Both the position numbers and the translations under genes were made by a program. A DNA stretch of 64,000 nt, taken from Mesobacillus sp. S13 (lineage in GTDB: Bacteria; Bacillota; Bacilli; Bacillales; Cytobacillaceae). Below the pieces are notes generated by a model. The model saw only the letters and a list, made by a program, of their open reading frames with translations. It was not told the DNA's origin and searched no databases. The stretch covers positions 482,001 through 546,000 of the forward strand of contig NZ_CP084622.1 of assembly GCF_020422885.1 (NCBI RefSeq), written 5' to 3'. Shown piece by piece: positions 56,132 to 63,208 of the stretch (its first letter is position 1; the number at the start of each line of letters is the position of its first letter).

Positions 56132-57484
56132 TTAGACGTTATATGCTTCTTCTTTGCTTGTTTCTAATGCTTGTGTAGTTGGTTTCTCTGCTGGGATGAC
56201 CAAATTCAGCAGCACGGCTGCCAGTGCACCGACAGTAATTCCGGAAGATAAGATATAGTTCGCCCAGTCAGGCATGCTGTAAAGGACTTCTTTTGGCAAA
56301 AGGGTAGCGGCAATGGTCAACAGGATTGGAAGGCCGATGACCATCATGTTGCGGTCGTCAATATGGAGCGGCTGGATCACTTTCATGCCGTTTGTCACGA
56401 TCGCCACACAGACGATGCCAAAAATTCCGTTGATAACAGGCTCAGGTATGCAGGTGATTGCAGTTGAAAGCTTAGGAATAAGCCCCAAACAGACAAGGAT
56501 TACACCGCTCGCCATAATGGCCAATCTGCTGGCTACACCAGTGATTGCAAGCAATCCTGCGTTAGAGGAGTAGCCTGTCATCGGAGTGCTTCCGAACAGT
56601 GCGCCGACAAAGCACCCAAGTCCTTCACCGACAGAAGCGCGGTTCAGGCGCTTTTCATCAAGCTCTTTTCCTGTAACTGTAGAAACGACGAACCATGTAC
56701 CTGTAGTTTCAATCAAGATAATTAAGTATACAAACACGATGGTAATGATGGCACTTACATCAAAAATAGGTTTTCCGAATGGAAATAATGTTGGCAAGGA
56801 GAACCAGCTTGCACTTTTAACTGGCGAGAAATCAACTCCGCCAAAGAAGCTCGCTGCAACTGTTCCGGCAATAATCGCAATAATGACGGAAACGAGACGG
56901 AAAAATGTTCCGAGCCCATGTCTTTTGCGGCCAAGCAACATACAAATGACGAGGACTCCTGCAGAGATTGCAGCCACAAGAATGTTATCGCCTATGTTAC
57001 CAGGAGAATGATAAATATTATTAAGGCCGATTGGCATTAATGCAATCCCGACAATGATGATCACCGTTCCGCCTACAAGTGGAGGGATGATCTTACGGAC
57101 TGCTTTTGCGAACCACTTTAATGGGTAGCCTAGAAGAGCAATGATAATCGCGCCTGGTATCAGACTTCCTGCTATGGCGCCGAGGCCAAGCTTTCCTCCA
57201 ATGGCCGCGATGGCTCCGATTGGAACATAAGACGGTCCTTGTACAACAGGTAATTTAATCCCCGCGCCAGTTTGGATCAGTGTAGCAATCCCAGTGGCTA
57301 AGAAGCACATCTGTATGAAAAAAGAGGTGTTTTCGGTGCTCAATGCTAAAAGCCCTGCAATAATGATTGGTGCTATGTATAAATCCATTGCCAGTACATG
57401 CTGTAAGCCTAAAACAAATGCTTTGCTGTAGCTGATTTTATCATCGACACCAATGATAATGTTACTATCCTGTTTCCTCTCCAA
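56132..57484 (-). CDS. NCS2 nucleobase permease (xanthine/uracil type)
   Basis: 450 residues, about fourteen membrane helices. Family motifs: AFVLGLQHVLAMDLYIAPII (helix 1 'G-L-Q-H-x-L-A-M'), KLPVVQGPSYVPIGAIAAIG (helix 3, 'Q-G-x-S-Y'), ILIETTGTWFVVSTVTGKEL (conserved E/G), GEGLGCFVGALFGSTPMTGY (the 'G-x-x-x-x-x-x-G-x-x-x-x-T-x-x-x-Q/Y' segment). The key Glu/Gln pair of NCS2 transporters appears intact. Substrate is a purine or pyrimidine base, most likely xanthine/uric acid class. TTG 57484 follows AGGAGGAAGACTCAA. Divergent from the Rieske oxygenase, with PurBox-like sites between. Confidence 0.92.
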   Translation of the reverse strand: MERKQDSNIIIGVDDKISYSKAFVLGLQHVLAMDLYIAPIIIAGLLALSTENTSFFIQMCFLATGIATLIQTGAGIKLPVVQGPSYVPIGAIAAIGGKLGLGAIAGSLIPGAIIIALLGYPLKWFAKAVRKIIPPLVGGTVIIIVGIALMPIGLNNIYHSPGNIGDNILVAAISAGVLVICMLLGRKRHGLGTFFRLVSVIIAIIAGTVAASFFGGVDFSPVKSASWFSLPTLFPFGKPIFDVSAIITIVFVYLIILIETTGTWFVVSTVTGKELDEKRLNRASVGEGLGCFVGALFGSTPMTGYSSNAGLLAITGVASRLAIMASGVILVCLGLIPKLSTAITCIPEPVINGIFGIVCVAIVTNGMKVIQPLHIDDRNMMVIGLPILLTIAATLLPKEVLYSMPDWANYILSSGITVGALAAVLLNLVIPAEKPTTQALETSKEEAYNV

Positions 57485-57566
57485 TTGAGTCTTCCTCCTT
57501 GAGTGAATTCGTGTTTTGTTTACTTTTCAACTGGATTATACAAAAATAAATAAAAGTTGTATACAA

Positions 57567-57610
57567 AAAAACGAATAATTTTATTTTAATATATTTTAAT
57601 GTTCGTATTT
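57567..57610. promoter_or_regulatory. Candidate pair of PurR boxes
   Basis: AAAAACGAATAAT (57567-57579) and AATGTTCGTATTT (57598-57610) face each other. The PurBox consensus is AWWWCCGAACWWT, with two boxes about 16-17 bp apart; here the gap is 18 and each box has one or two mismatches. The palindrome TTGTATACAA lies at about 57556-57565. Confidence 0.5.
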
Positions 57611-57676
57611 TTGGTTGACCGGTGAATGAATACCCATTACAATGAAGTCATAAAAGTGGATACGGAGGAGAAGGAA

Positions 57677-58651
57677 ATGCAGCAAGATCATGTATTGCGC
57701 GAAGACTGGATTGTTGCCTGCAGAGCTGAAGACTTAAAGGAAAAGCCTGTCCAGGTCATCATTATGGGGGAACGGTTAGCGATATTCAGGAATAGTGAAG
57801 GTGTACATGCATTCAAGGATTTATGCATACATAGAGGAGCAGCTTTGTCTTTAGGAGAAGTTAAAAATGATTGCCTGGTATGCCCTTATCATGCCTGGGA
57901 ATATAACCAGGACGGAGAATGTGTGAACATTCCGCAGCTGCCTGAAGGGCGTGCAATCCCTAAAAAGGCAAAAGCCACTTCCTATTCATGTATCGAGAAG
58001 TATGGATTCATTTGGGTGAATCTAGCCAATAATCTGCCAGAGTTTTTCAGATATGAAGAAATGGAAGGGGACAGCTGGCATAATGTCATCTGGGGACCAC
58101 AATCCGTTGAGGCAAAGCCGCCGCGCATCATTGAGAACTTCCTGGATGTAGGCCATCTGGCGGTGGTCCATGAGGGCTTCTTAGGAACCGATAGTCATCG
58201 AATCATCGAAGACTATGCAGTGAATAGGACCGATAATCGGATTTTTTCAGACGAAATACCAATCTATCAACCAGACCCTGATGGATCAGGAAAGCCGAAA
58301 TATGTCTATTACACCTATGAAATCGTTCGTCCTTTGATGGTTAAATTTACGAAAAGGGATCGTGAAAATAACACGGAAATGACCATTCTTTTAACAGTAC
58401 GTCCTGAAAGTGAAAACACATCAGTAGCCTATGGAATGCTCTCCTTTAACTATGAGACAGGCCTTTCCGATGCCGAAATCATCGAATTCCAAAATGAGAT
58501 TTTCGCACAGGATAAACCGGTAGTTGAAAACCAAAAACCGGAAGAGCTGCCGCTTGATCTGCAAGTCGAGCTTTCACTAGTGTGTGACCGTATGAGCATT
58601 GCATACAGACAGTATTTAAAAGAGCTTGGGGTAAGCTTGGGTACGGCGTAA
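57677..58651 (+). CDS. Rieske (2Fe-2S) aromatic-ring-hydroxylating oxygenase, alpha subunit type
   Basis: 324 residues. ATG 57677 follows GGAGGAGAAGGAA. Rieske cluster ligands C50, H52, C69, H72 in DLCIHRGAALSLGE and LVCPYHAWEYNQDG. The catalytic iron site is IIENFLDVGHLAVVHEGFLG (D157, H160, H165). Family: single-component-like oxygenases of the phthalate/VanA/caffeine-demethylase group, which need an external reductase. The gene sits opposite an NCS2 base permease, so N-demethylation or hydroxylation of a purine-like compound is plausible, by inference. No reductase gene is adjacent. Its tail (ELPLDLQVELSLVCDRMSIA) is as in VanA-type proteins. Single-gene transcript. Confidence 0.93.
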   Translation: MQQDHVLREDWIVACRAEDLKEKPVQVIIMGERLAIFRNSEGVHAFKDLCIHRGAALSLGEVKNDCLVCPYHAWEYNQDGECVNIPQLPEGRAIPKKAKATSYSCIEKYGFIWVNLANNLPEFFRYEEMEGDSWHNVIWGPQSVEAKPPRIIENFLDVGHLAVVHEGFLGTDSHRIIEDYAVNRTDNRIFSDEIPIYQPDPDGSGKPKYVYYTYEIVRPLMVKFTKRDRENNTEMTILLTVRPESENTSVAYGMLSFNYETGLSDAEIIEFQNEIFAQDKPVVENQKPEELPLDLQVELSLVCDRMSIAYRQYLKELGVSLGTA

Positions 58652-58876
58652 GAGATTACTAGAGAAATATTCTTAGGCTTGTGATATAGCGGAAGAACCG
58701 TTTCCTGAGCATGGGAACAATTTTTTTGCTTCCAGTGTGAGCAAATATGATATCTCCCATAGGGATAGGGCGAGGTTCTTCCCTGTTTAATGGACATTTA
58801 GGTACACCACCAGACCATTAGAAAGCCTAACACAAGAAATTTTTTTAGTAGGGTGCATATCCTTTAACTGACAATG
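58652..58876. other. Intergenic remainder
   Basis: A weak GGAAGAACCGTTTCC hairpin at about 58695 belongs to the dispersed hairpin family. No gene was seen up to the terminator at 58877. Confidence 0.35.
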
Positions 58877-58920
58877 AAAATGGCGTGTAAACTATCATTA
58901 GTTTTAACACGCCATTTTTC
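58877..58920. terminator. Strong intrinsic terminator
   Basis: AAAATGGCGTGT (58877-58888), AAAC and the complementary AGTTT, ACACGCCATTTT pair with one or two unpaired bases, then TTTC. It is 230 bp after the Rieske gene. Confidence 0.8.
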
Positions 58921-58984
58921 TGATTTATTGTATGATCGGTTCCAAGATATGATGGTTCTTATTTTACATAAGCACCCGTTTGTT

Positions 58985-59024
58985 GAAGATGGACTCATTA
59001 ATCAGAAATAATGAGTCCATCTTC
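58985..59024. repeat. Perfect 16-bp inverted repeat
   Basis: GAAGATGGACTCATTA (58985-59000) and TAATGAGTCCATCTTC (59009-59024) with an 8-base loop. It overlaps the 3' end of the cold-shock-like remnant. There is no T run after it on either strand. Confidence 0.75.
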
Positions 59025-59126
59025 TGCAACTTGCCCCTGGGCAGTAGAATTTGGGTTTTCAACCAATTCAAAGGATACTTTTTGTCCATGTTTTAGAAAT
59101 CTGGATCCATCAGGAAACCTTTCCGA
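58998..59126 (-). pseudogene. Cold-shock-domain C-terminal remnant
   Basis: The frame reads ERFPDGSRFLKHGQKVSFEL, then VENPNSTAQGQVAEDGLIIS. It resembles the second half of a cold-shock domain ('F-K-x-L-x-x-G-Q-x-V-x-F-x-x-V-E'). A stop lies just before it (59127) and no N-terminal RNP motif remains, so only about 42 codons survive. It may also be a very small variant domain. Moderate at best. Confidence 0.4.
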
Positions 59127-59191
59127 TCAAGTGAAATAGAACTGTAATTAAAAAAAAAATTGTTGATTGGTACCGGTAAAAGCAACAACTA

Positions 59192-60097
59192 TTATAAAGC
59201 GCTTTTCGGCTTCTTGATTGATATATTTTTTAATATGTTCCTTCCAGCTAACAACGCGAAATATAAAGGAATTGTTACAAGTAATATTACATAAAGGTCT
59301 CGTCCAGCAAGGTAAGTGGCAGAGTGAAGACCTTTTATAAGTAAGTGAGCAAACAGGTACGAGATAGGCAATAGAATCATTTTTTCTAGTCCATTTCTTA
59401 TTTTTTCGTTCTTACGGAATATGACCAATCCAATTCCACAAATAAGTAAAAATCCTATAGCAAACAACACATAGTAGCTTAAAACAAGCCGAGGTAACGT
59501 CATGACAGAACCATCCGTTATTGGATCTCCATAAATTAAAGTATTTTCAATTCCATCGGTATTGTAATAGTAGATCGAAGCGACCGTTTCCCCATTCGGG
59601 TTTAAGACCGTATTGTCCAGGTTGTTTTTGTATATTTTCTGTTGCCAAATCGTTTCCCATGTAGTTATATCATAGACATAACCTGAATTGTCTGCTGCTG
59701 GATATTGATTTACATTATATCCAGAGACTTCTTCACTAAAATTCAAAAGTACAGTTCCATCATCCTTTTCAATAATTGAAACCGCATTTTCATTATAAGA
59801 GATGTATGCTGGGGTTGTCAGATAAGCGATTGTAACCACTGCAAAAACCAATGTTACCATGACTGAAAGAATAATCGTTTGCAGCTTTTTCTTTCGCAAT
59901 GTATTTTGTATGTTTCTTAAGGGAGCTATATCGGTATCTACTGGCGGTTCTTCAAAAGTCCTCATTTCTTCAAGTCGTTTTTTACAGTTTTCACAAGAAG
60001 CTATATGTTCTTCAACTAGATCTCTAGTATCTTGACTTGCCATATCCTCGACATATAACGGCAGTATATCCCTAATCATATTACAGCTAATTCTCAT
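59192..60097 (-). CDS. Anti-sigma factor with N-terminal zf-HC2
   Basis: 301 residues. The cytoplasmic N-terminus carries a zinc-finger anti-sigma motif: MRISCNMIRDILPLYVEDMA, then HIASCENCKKRLEEM (H-x3-C-x2-C). One membrane span follows (~72-95, LQTIILSVMVTLVFAVVTIAY), then ~110 extracellular residues (IIEKDDGTVLLNFSEEVSGY) and four more helices near the C-terminus (LPRLVLSYYVLFAIGFLLIC...). It binds and inhibits the sigma factor upstream, with which it shares a four-base ATGA overlap. The signal is expected at the membrane. The multi-helix tail is unusual for a plain zf-HC2 factor. Confidence 0.9.
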   Translation of the reverse strand: MRISCNMIRDILPLYVEDMASQDTRDLVEEHIASCENCKKRLEEMRTFEEPPVDTDIAPLRNIQNTLRKKKLQTIILSVMVTLVFAVVTIAYLTTPAYISYNENAVSIIEKDDGTVLLNFSEEVSGYNVNQYPAADNSGYVYDITTWETIWQQKIYKNNLDNTVLNPNGETVASIYYYNTDGIENTLIYGDPITDGSVMTLPRLVLSYYVLFAIGFLLICGIGLVIFRKNEKIRNGLEKMILLPISYLFAHLLIKGLHSATYLAGRDLYVILLVTIPLYFALLAGRNILKNISIKKPKSAL

Positions 60098-60582
60098 TGA
60101 TAATCCTCCGATCGCGCTTTAATTTTTTCTCTAGCACGGTGATAAGTAACACAAGCCCAGTTTTCACTTTTTCCAAACAATTTGCCAATTTGCTTAAATG
60201 ACAGTTCTCCAAATGCACGGAGAGTAAAGACCTTTTTGTATGGCTCTTTCAAATTCTTGATAACTTCATGTACCTTCATAGACGCTTCTGAAATGGCTAT
60301 TTCTTGTTCTACATTGTCTCCACTAGCTGATTCTGGAACCGACTCAAGATCCACCAAGCTTTTATTCTTACGCAAATAAGAGTAATAACTGTTTTTGGCA
60401 ATTTGGCATAACCAAACACGGATATCACTATTCCCTCTGAAACTGTCTAGAGATGTTAATGCCTTCATAAAAGTTTCCGAAGTGATATCTTCAGCGATAT
60501 GCTTATCGCCAGATAAACTATACACATATAAAAATACATCTTTAAAGTATGTATTATAAATATCCTCAAGCTGTGTCACCAT
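60094..60582 (-). CDS. ECF sigma-70 factor
   Basis: 162 residues. Region 2: DIYNTYFKDVFLYVYSLSGD, KHIAEDITSETFMKALTSLD ('A-E-D-I-x-x-E-x-F') and SFRGNSDIRVWLCQIAKNSY. Region 4: EVIKNLKEPYKKVFTLRAFG, ELSFKQIGKLFGKSENWACV then TYHRAREKIKA. Region 1.1 and 3 are missing, as in all ECF factors. It drives a regulon in response to an envelope or small-molecule signal passed through the partner. ATG 60582 follows AGGAGGTGAG. Autoregulation is expected, but I could not assign a -35/-10 of the ECF AAC type with confidence. Confidence 0.95.
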   Translation of the reverse strand: MVTQLEDIYNTYFKDVFLYVYSLSGDKHIAEDITSETFMKALTSLDSFRGNSDIRVWLCQIAKNSYYSYLRKNKSLVDLESVPESASGDNVEQEIAISEASMKVHEVIKNLKEPYKKVFTLRAFGELSFKQIGKLFGKSENWACVTYHRAREKIKARSEDYQ

Positions 60583-60733
60583 CTCACCTCCTTACATATA
60601 AGACGCGATAAACTCAAATATCTTACAATAATATAAGAAAAACCGTACAAAATACTAACGGGTTTACTTGTGAGGTGCAAAACGTTAAATCACAGTGCTA
60701 AACGCACGGCCAATAGCAGTATATTTCACGGGC

Positions 60734-60772
60734 AAAAAGGCTCAGAGTTATTTTCTACTCTAAGCCTTTTTG
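60734..60772. terminator. Bidirectional terminator
   Basis: AAAAAGGCT and AGAGT pair with ACTCT and AGCCTTTTT, a few bases unpaired. It closes the reverse gene ending at 60854. Confidence 0.75.
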
Positions 60773-60853
60773 TGTTATGTTATTTAACTAAAGCACCCTA
60801 TAGTTTAAGTGCAGTTCTTCACATAGGAGCGTAGTTACAGGAATGCTGCCCTT

Positions 60854-61111
60854 TTAGTTGGAAGTAGAACTATTCTTTTTTACTCTTGAAATTACAAAAT
60901 AAGCAACCAGATATAATAGACATAAAAAGATGAATACTATTAAAACTGAAAGTAAGAACTTATCTTGATGCCATACTGTTCCACAACATCTTATTCCATA
61001 AAAATAAGGTAAAGGCGGATCAATGTTAACTACTGTCAGCTCCACAAATCCTATTGGGAAACCTATTACCATAGGGAAACTCCCTTTTAACTCAGCATAT
61101 GTTTTAATCAT
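60854..61111 (-). CDS. Small membrane protein, unknown function
   Basis: 85 residues. A hydrophobic middle helix pair (PMVIGFPIGFVELTVVNI; LLSVLIVFIFLCLLYLVAYF) and a CCG motif (YFYGIRCCGTVWHQDKF) between them are visible. A KKNSSTSN tail ends it. The upstream ribosome site is weak (AACGGAAAA), so the start is uncertain. The family is unrecognised. Lies in the AT-rich 60.8-63.2 kb block of orphan genes. Confidence 0.55.
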   Translation of the reverse strand: MIKTYAELKGSFPMVIGFPIGFVELTVVNIDPPLPYFYGIRCCGTVWHQDKFLLSVLIVFIFLCLLYLVAYFVISRVKKNSSTSN

Positions 61112-61149
61112 TTTTCCGTTGCACCCGTTAGCACAATATCAAATATATA

Positions 61150-61659
61150 TTAATTTAATGGGGATTCAATCTTTTCATTTAATTCCTCTGCTTGGCTCAT
61201 AAAAGAATCCATATTGGCACTTATAGTAATATTTAATCCTAATCCAACTTCACGAAGTGTTTTCCGTAAGTCTTCAAAGTTCTGTTTATCCTCTTCAGTT
61301 AAATCAACAAAACTATATAATTTATCATTAGGATATTGATTTAATTTGGAATACAAGTTTTCAAGGATTTCCTTGTCACTTTTAGAAAGCGTTCCTAACT
61401 GCTTTCCAGTAGTCATTCCAAGCCAAATTCCGTTAGTTACATCCCCTAATTCAGTTGTAACCAGGTTAGGTTCAGGCCAATTATTATCCATCTGGTTAGC
61501 AATCAAGCCTTCCAATTCTACTAAATTATTTTGGACTTCTGTAACAAGAACTTGCTCCTTTACGAAGTTAACCTTTATAATTCCCCAAGCTACAATTGCG
61601 ACGAGTAGTATATTCAAACCTATTGAAAATCTAAATAGTAGCTTCTTTTTTTTACTCAA
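61150..61659 (-). CDS. Membrane-anchored protein, unknown function
   Basis: 169 residues from the TTG at 61659, preceded by AAAGGGGGAATAAAA. One N-terminal anchor (LLFRFSIGLNILLVAIVAWGII) and a helical outside domain: EVQNNLVELEGLIANQMDNN, WLGMTTGKQLGTLSKSDKEI, LENLYSKLNQYPNDKLYSFV and FEDLRKTLREVGLGLNITIS. Coiled helices suggest a protein-binding or sensor domain. It lies 38 bases before the small membrane gene at 60854, on the same strand, so they may form an operon. No family is recognised. Confidence 0.65.
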   Translation of the reverse strand: MSKKKKLLFRFSIGLNILLVAIVAWGIIKVNFVKEQVLVTEVQNNLVELEGLIANQMDNNWPEPNLVTTELGDVTNGIWLGMTTGKQLGTLSKSDKEILENLYSKLNQYPNDKLYSFVDLTEEDKQNFEDLRKTLREVGLGLNITISANMDSFMSQAEELNEKIESPLN

Positions 61660-61777
61660 TTTTATTCCCCCTTTACCCAAGATGATTTTACCATAAAAAC
61701 CCACATCCCTTATTAAAGTATTCTGCACCTATAGCTTAATAAGGATTTCAACAAAGGTGCCTATTTCATCTGGGTAT

Positions 61778-62461
61778 TTAAGATTCTAAGTTAAAACTCC
61801 CCGTTTCAATAAGGATCCCTTCTTTATGAAGCCTTTTATGATTATGTGGAATTCGGCTTAATTCCTCACACTTTTCATTCCATATTATATTTATAAACCG
61901 AGATGCTTCTTGAAGGAAACAGTCCGGATTCAAATTCTCGTAACAATAACATTCGTTAGGATATGTTTCCCCGCATCCGAATAACTCCAGAACATCTTCT
62001 TCGATTGCAATTGCACCAATCCTAAACTCATAAAGGGAATACAACTCGATAAGGAAATTAGTAAAGTCTTTTATTTCCTCTTTTTTTATTCCAATTTGGT
62101 CCCATTCAAAGGTATCGAAGATAGACCCATAAAACCAGAAATTTACCATAATTGAATTTGAAGAAACCATTTCAATTTGTAGAGTCGCTTTTCGTTTCCT
62201 TGGTAAGTGAACGAATACTCTTAATCTTAATGAATGTATAAAATTTGTTTCTGGATCTTCCTCATCATAGGGACAGCCTCTATCAAAAAAATCAATAATT
62301 TCATCAACATTTTCGTCAATTATTTCAACCTTATTCGTTAGCTTTGGCAACTTATTTATAATATCCTGTATTGCTTTCGATTTCGCTTCCATTTCTTTAA
62401 GTTCCAATAGGAAGCTAACTTCAAGAAAAGGTCCGCCTTGCAACCATTGTGACCAATCCAT
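61778..62461 (-). CDS. Orphan soluble protein, unknown function
   Basis: 227 residues. ATG 62461 follows TAGGAGGATTCATA. Acidic, with many aromatics: FLLELKEMEAKSKAIQDIIN, HSLRLRVFVHLPRKRKATLQ, IEMVSSNSIMVNFWFYGSIF, and a Cys-rich turn GCGETYPNECYCYENLNPDC. Size and beta/alpha layout resemble single-domain immunity proteins of polymorphic toxins, but no family motif can be named, so this stays unassigned. It is the middle of an AT-rich island where neighbouring genes end in the shared terminator repeat. Confidence 0.65.
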   Translation of the reverse strand: MDWSQWLQGGPFLEVSFLLELKEMEAKSKAIQDIINKLPKLTNKVEIIDENVDEIIDFFDRGCPYDEEDPETNFIHSLRLRVFVHLPRKRKATLQIEMVSSNSIMVNFWFYGSIFDTFEWDQIGIKKEEIKDFTNFLIELYSLYEFRIGAIAIEEDVLELFGCGETYPNECYCYENLNPDCFLQEASRFINIIWNEKCEELSRIPHNHKRLHKEGILIETGSFNLES

Positions 62462-62520
62462 TATGAATCCTCCTAAATCCGGGGAAATGTCGCTATAATT
62501 GATATGCTTCTTAAGCTAAA

Positions 62521-62590
62521 CTGCTCCGTTTGTTTAAGAAGGAATTCAACAAAAAAGGCCGTTAATCCTTCCTAGATCAACGCACCCTTG
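62521..62590 (-). repeat. GTTGATCC terminator repeat, copy 6
   Basis: Reverse strand: GGGTGCGTTGATCTAGGAAG, GATTAACGGCC, TTTTTTGTTGAATTCC, then TTAAACAAACGGAGCAG. It begins 12 bp after the RraB-like gene stop (62603). Confidence 0.8.
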
Positions 62591-62602
62591 AGAACAAATG
62601 AT

Positions 62603-62965
62603 TTATTTTATTACTTGTGTCTCCCAGCCGTCATAACAGGAGGCACTTCCTCCAAATTGAATTGCTAACTCTGTAAGATACTTAGTTGTTTCGAATATCT
62701 TATCAGGCTCTATAAAACATTTTTTTGCTACTTTAAACATAAACAGTTCTTGTTGATCCTCTTCAACCAAATTTGGTTCATACAAATCATAACCCTTATC
62801 ATTTAGCCTTCTGGCAATTTCCTCAATTGAGGACTCAGTTTTCAAGAAAAAATAGTGTTCCAAATAATGTTCTTTTTCGAAATTTGAGCCTTCCTTCTTT
62901 AATGCATTAATTGTTTCAAGGTCTAGAGACTCTCTTTGTCTCAACTCTTCTATTGTTTCACTCAT
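62603..62965 (-). CDS. RraB-like protein (regulator of RNase E activity family)
   Basis: 120 residues. ATG 62965 has AGGTGAAG upstream. The RraB pattern is present: EKEHYLEHYFFLKTESSIEE, IARRLNDKGYDLYEPNLVEE, MFKVAKKCFIEPDKIFETTK and YLTELAIQFGGSASCYDGWE, ending TQVIK ('Y-D-G-W-x-T-Q-V'). In enterobacteria RraB binds and inhibits RNase E. Bacillaceae lack a classical RNase E and use RNase Y and J, so the target here is unknown, and the name should not imply function. It is a single gene closed by the GTTGATCC repeat. Confidence 0.88.
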   Translation of the reverse strand: MSETIEELRQRESLDLETINALKKEGSNFEKEHYLEHYFFLKTESSIEEIARRLNDKGYDLYEPNLVEEDQQELFMFKVAKKCFIEPDKIFETTKYLTELAIQFGGSASCYDGWETQVIK

Positions 62966-63042
62966 AATCTTCACCTACTTTCGACTTTAATCAAGATTTT
63001 TCTATTTTGGCAATATTTTATATTTAGCCAATCCTTTCTTCA

Positions 63043-63113
63043 ACTAAACTGCACCTATAGTTCAATAAGGAATTCAACAAAAATGGTGCTTAATCCTTCC
63101 TGGATCAATGCAC
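63043..63113 (-). repeat. GTTGATCC terminator repeat, copy 7
   Basis: Reverse strand: GGGTGCATTGATCCAGGAAG, GATTAAGCACC, ATTTTTGTTGAATTCC, then TTGAACTATAGGTGCAGTT. It lies 96 bp downstream of the frameshifted oxidoreductase gene. Confidence 0.75.
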
Positions 63114-63208
63114 CCGATAGTTTAAGTTCATTTTTTCACCAATCAATAAAAATGTCCTGTTTGTTTAAATGGAATTCACTCCATCAATTCACCTATTATG
63201 TATATTTC

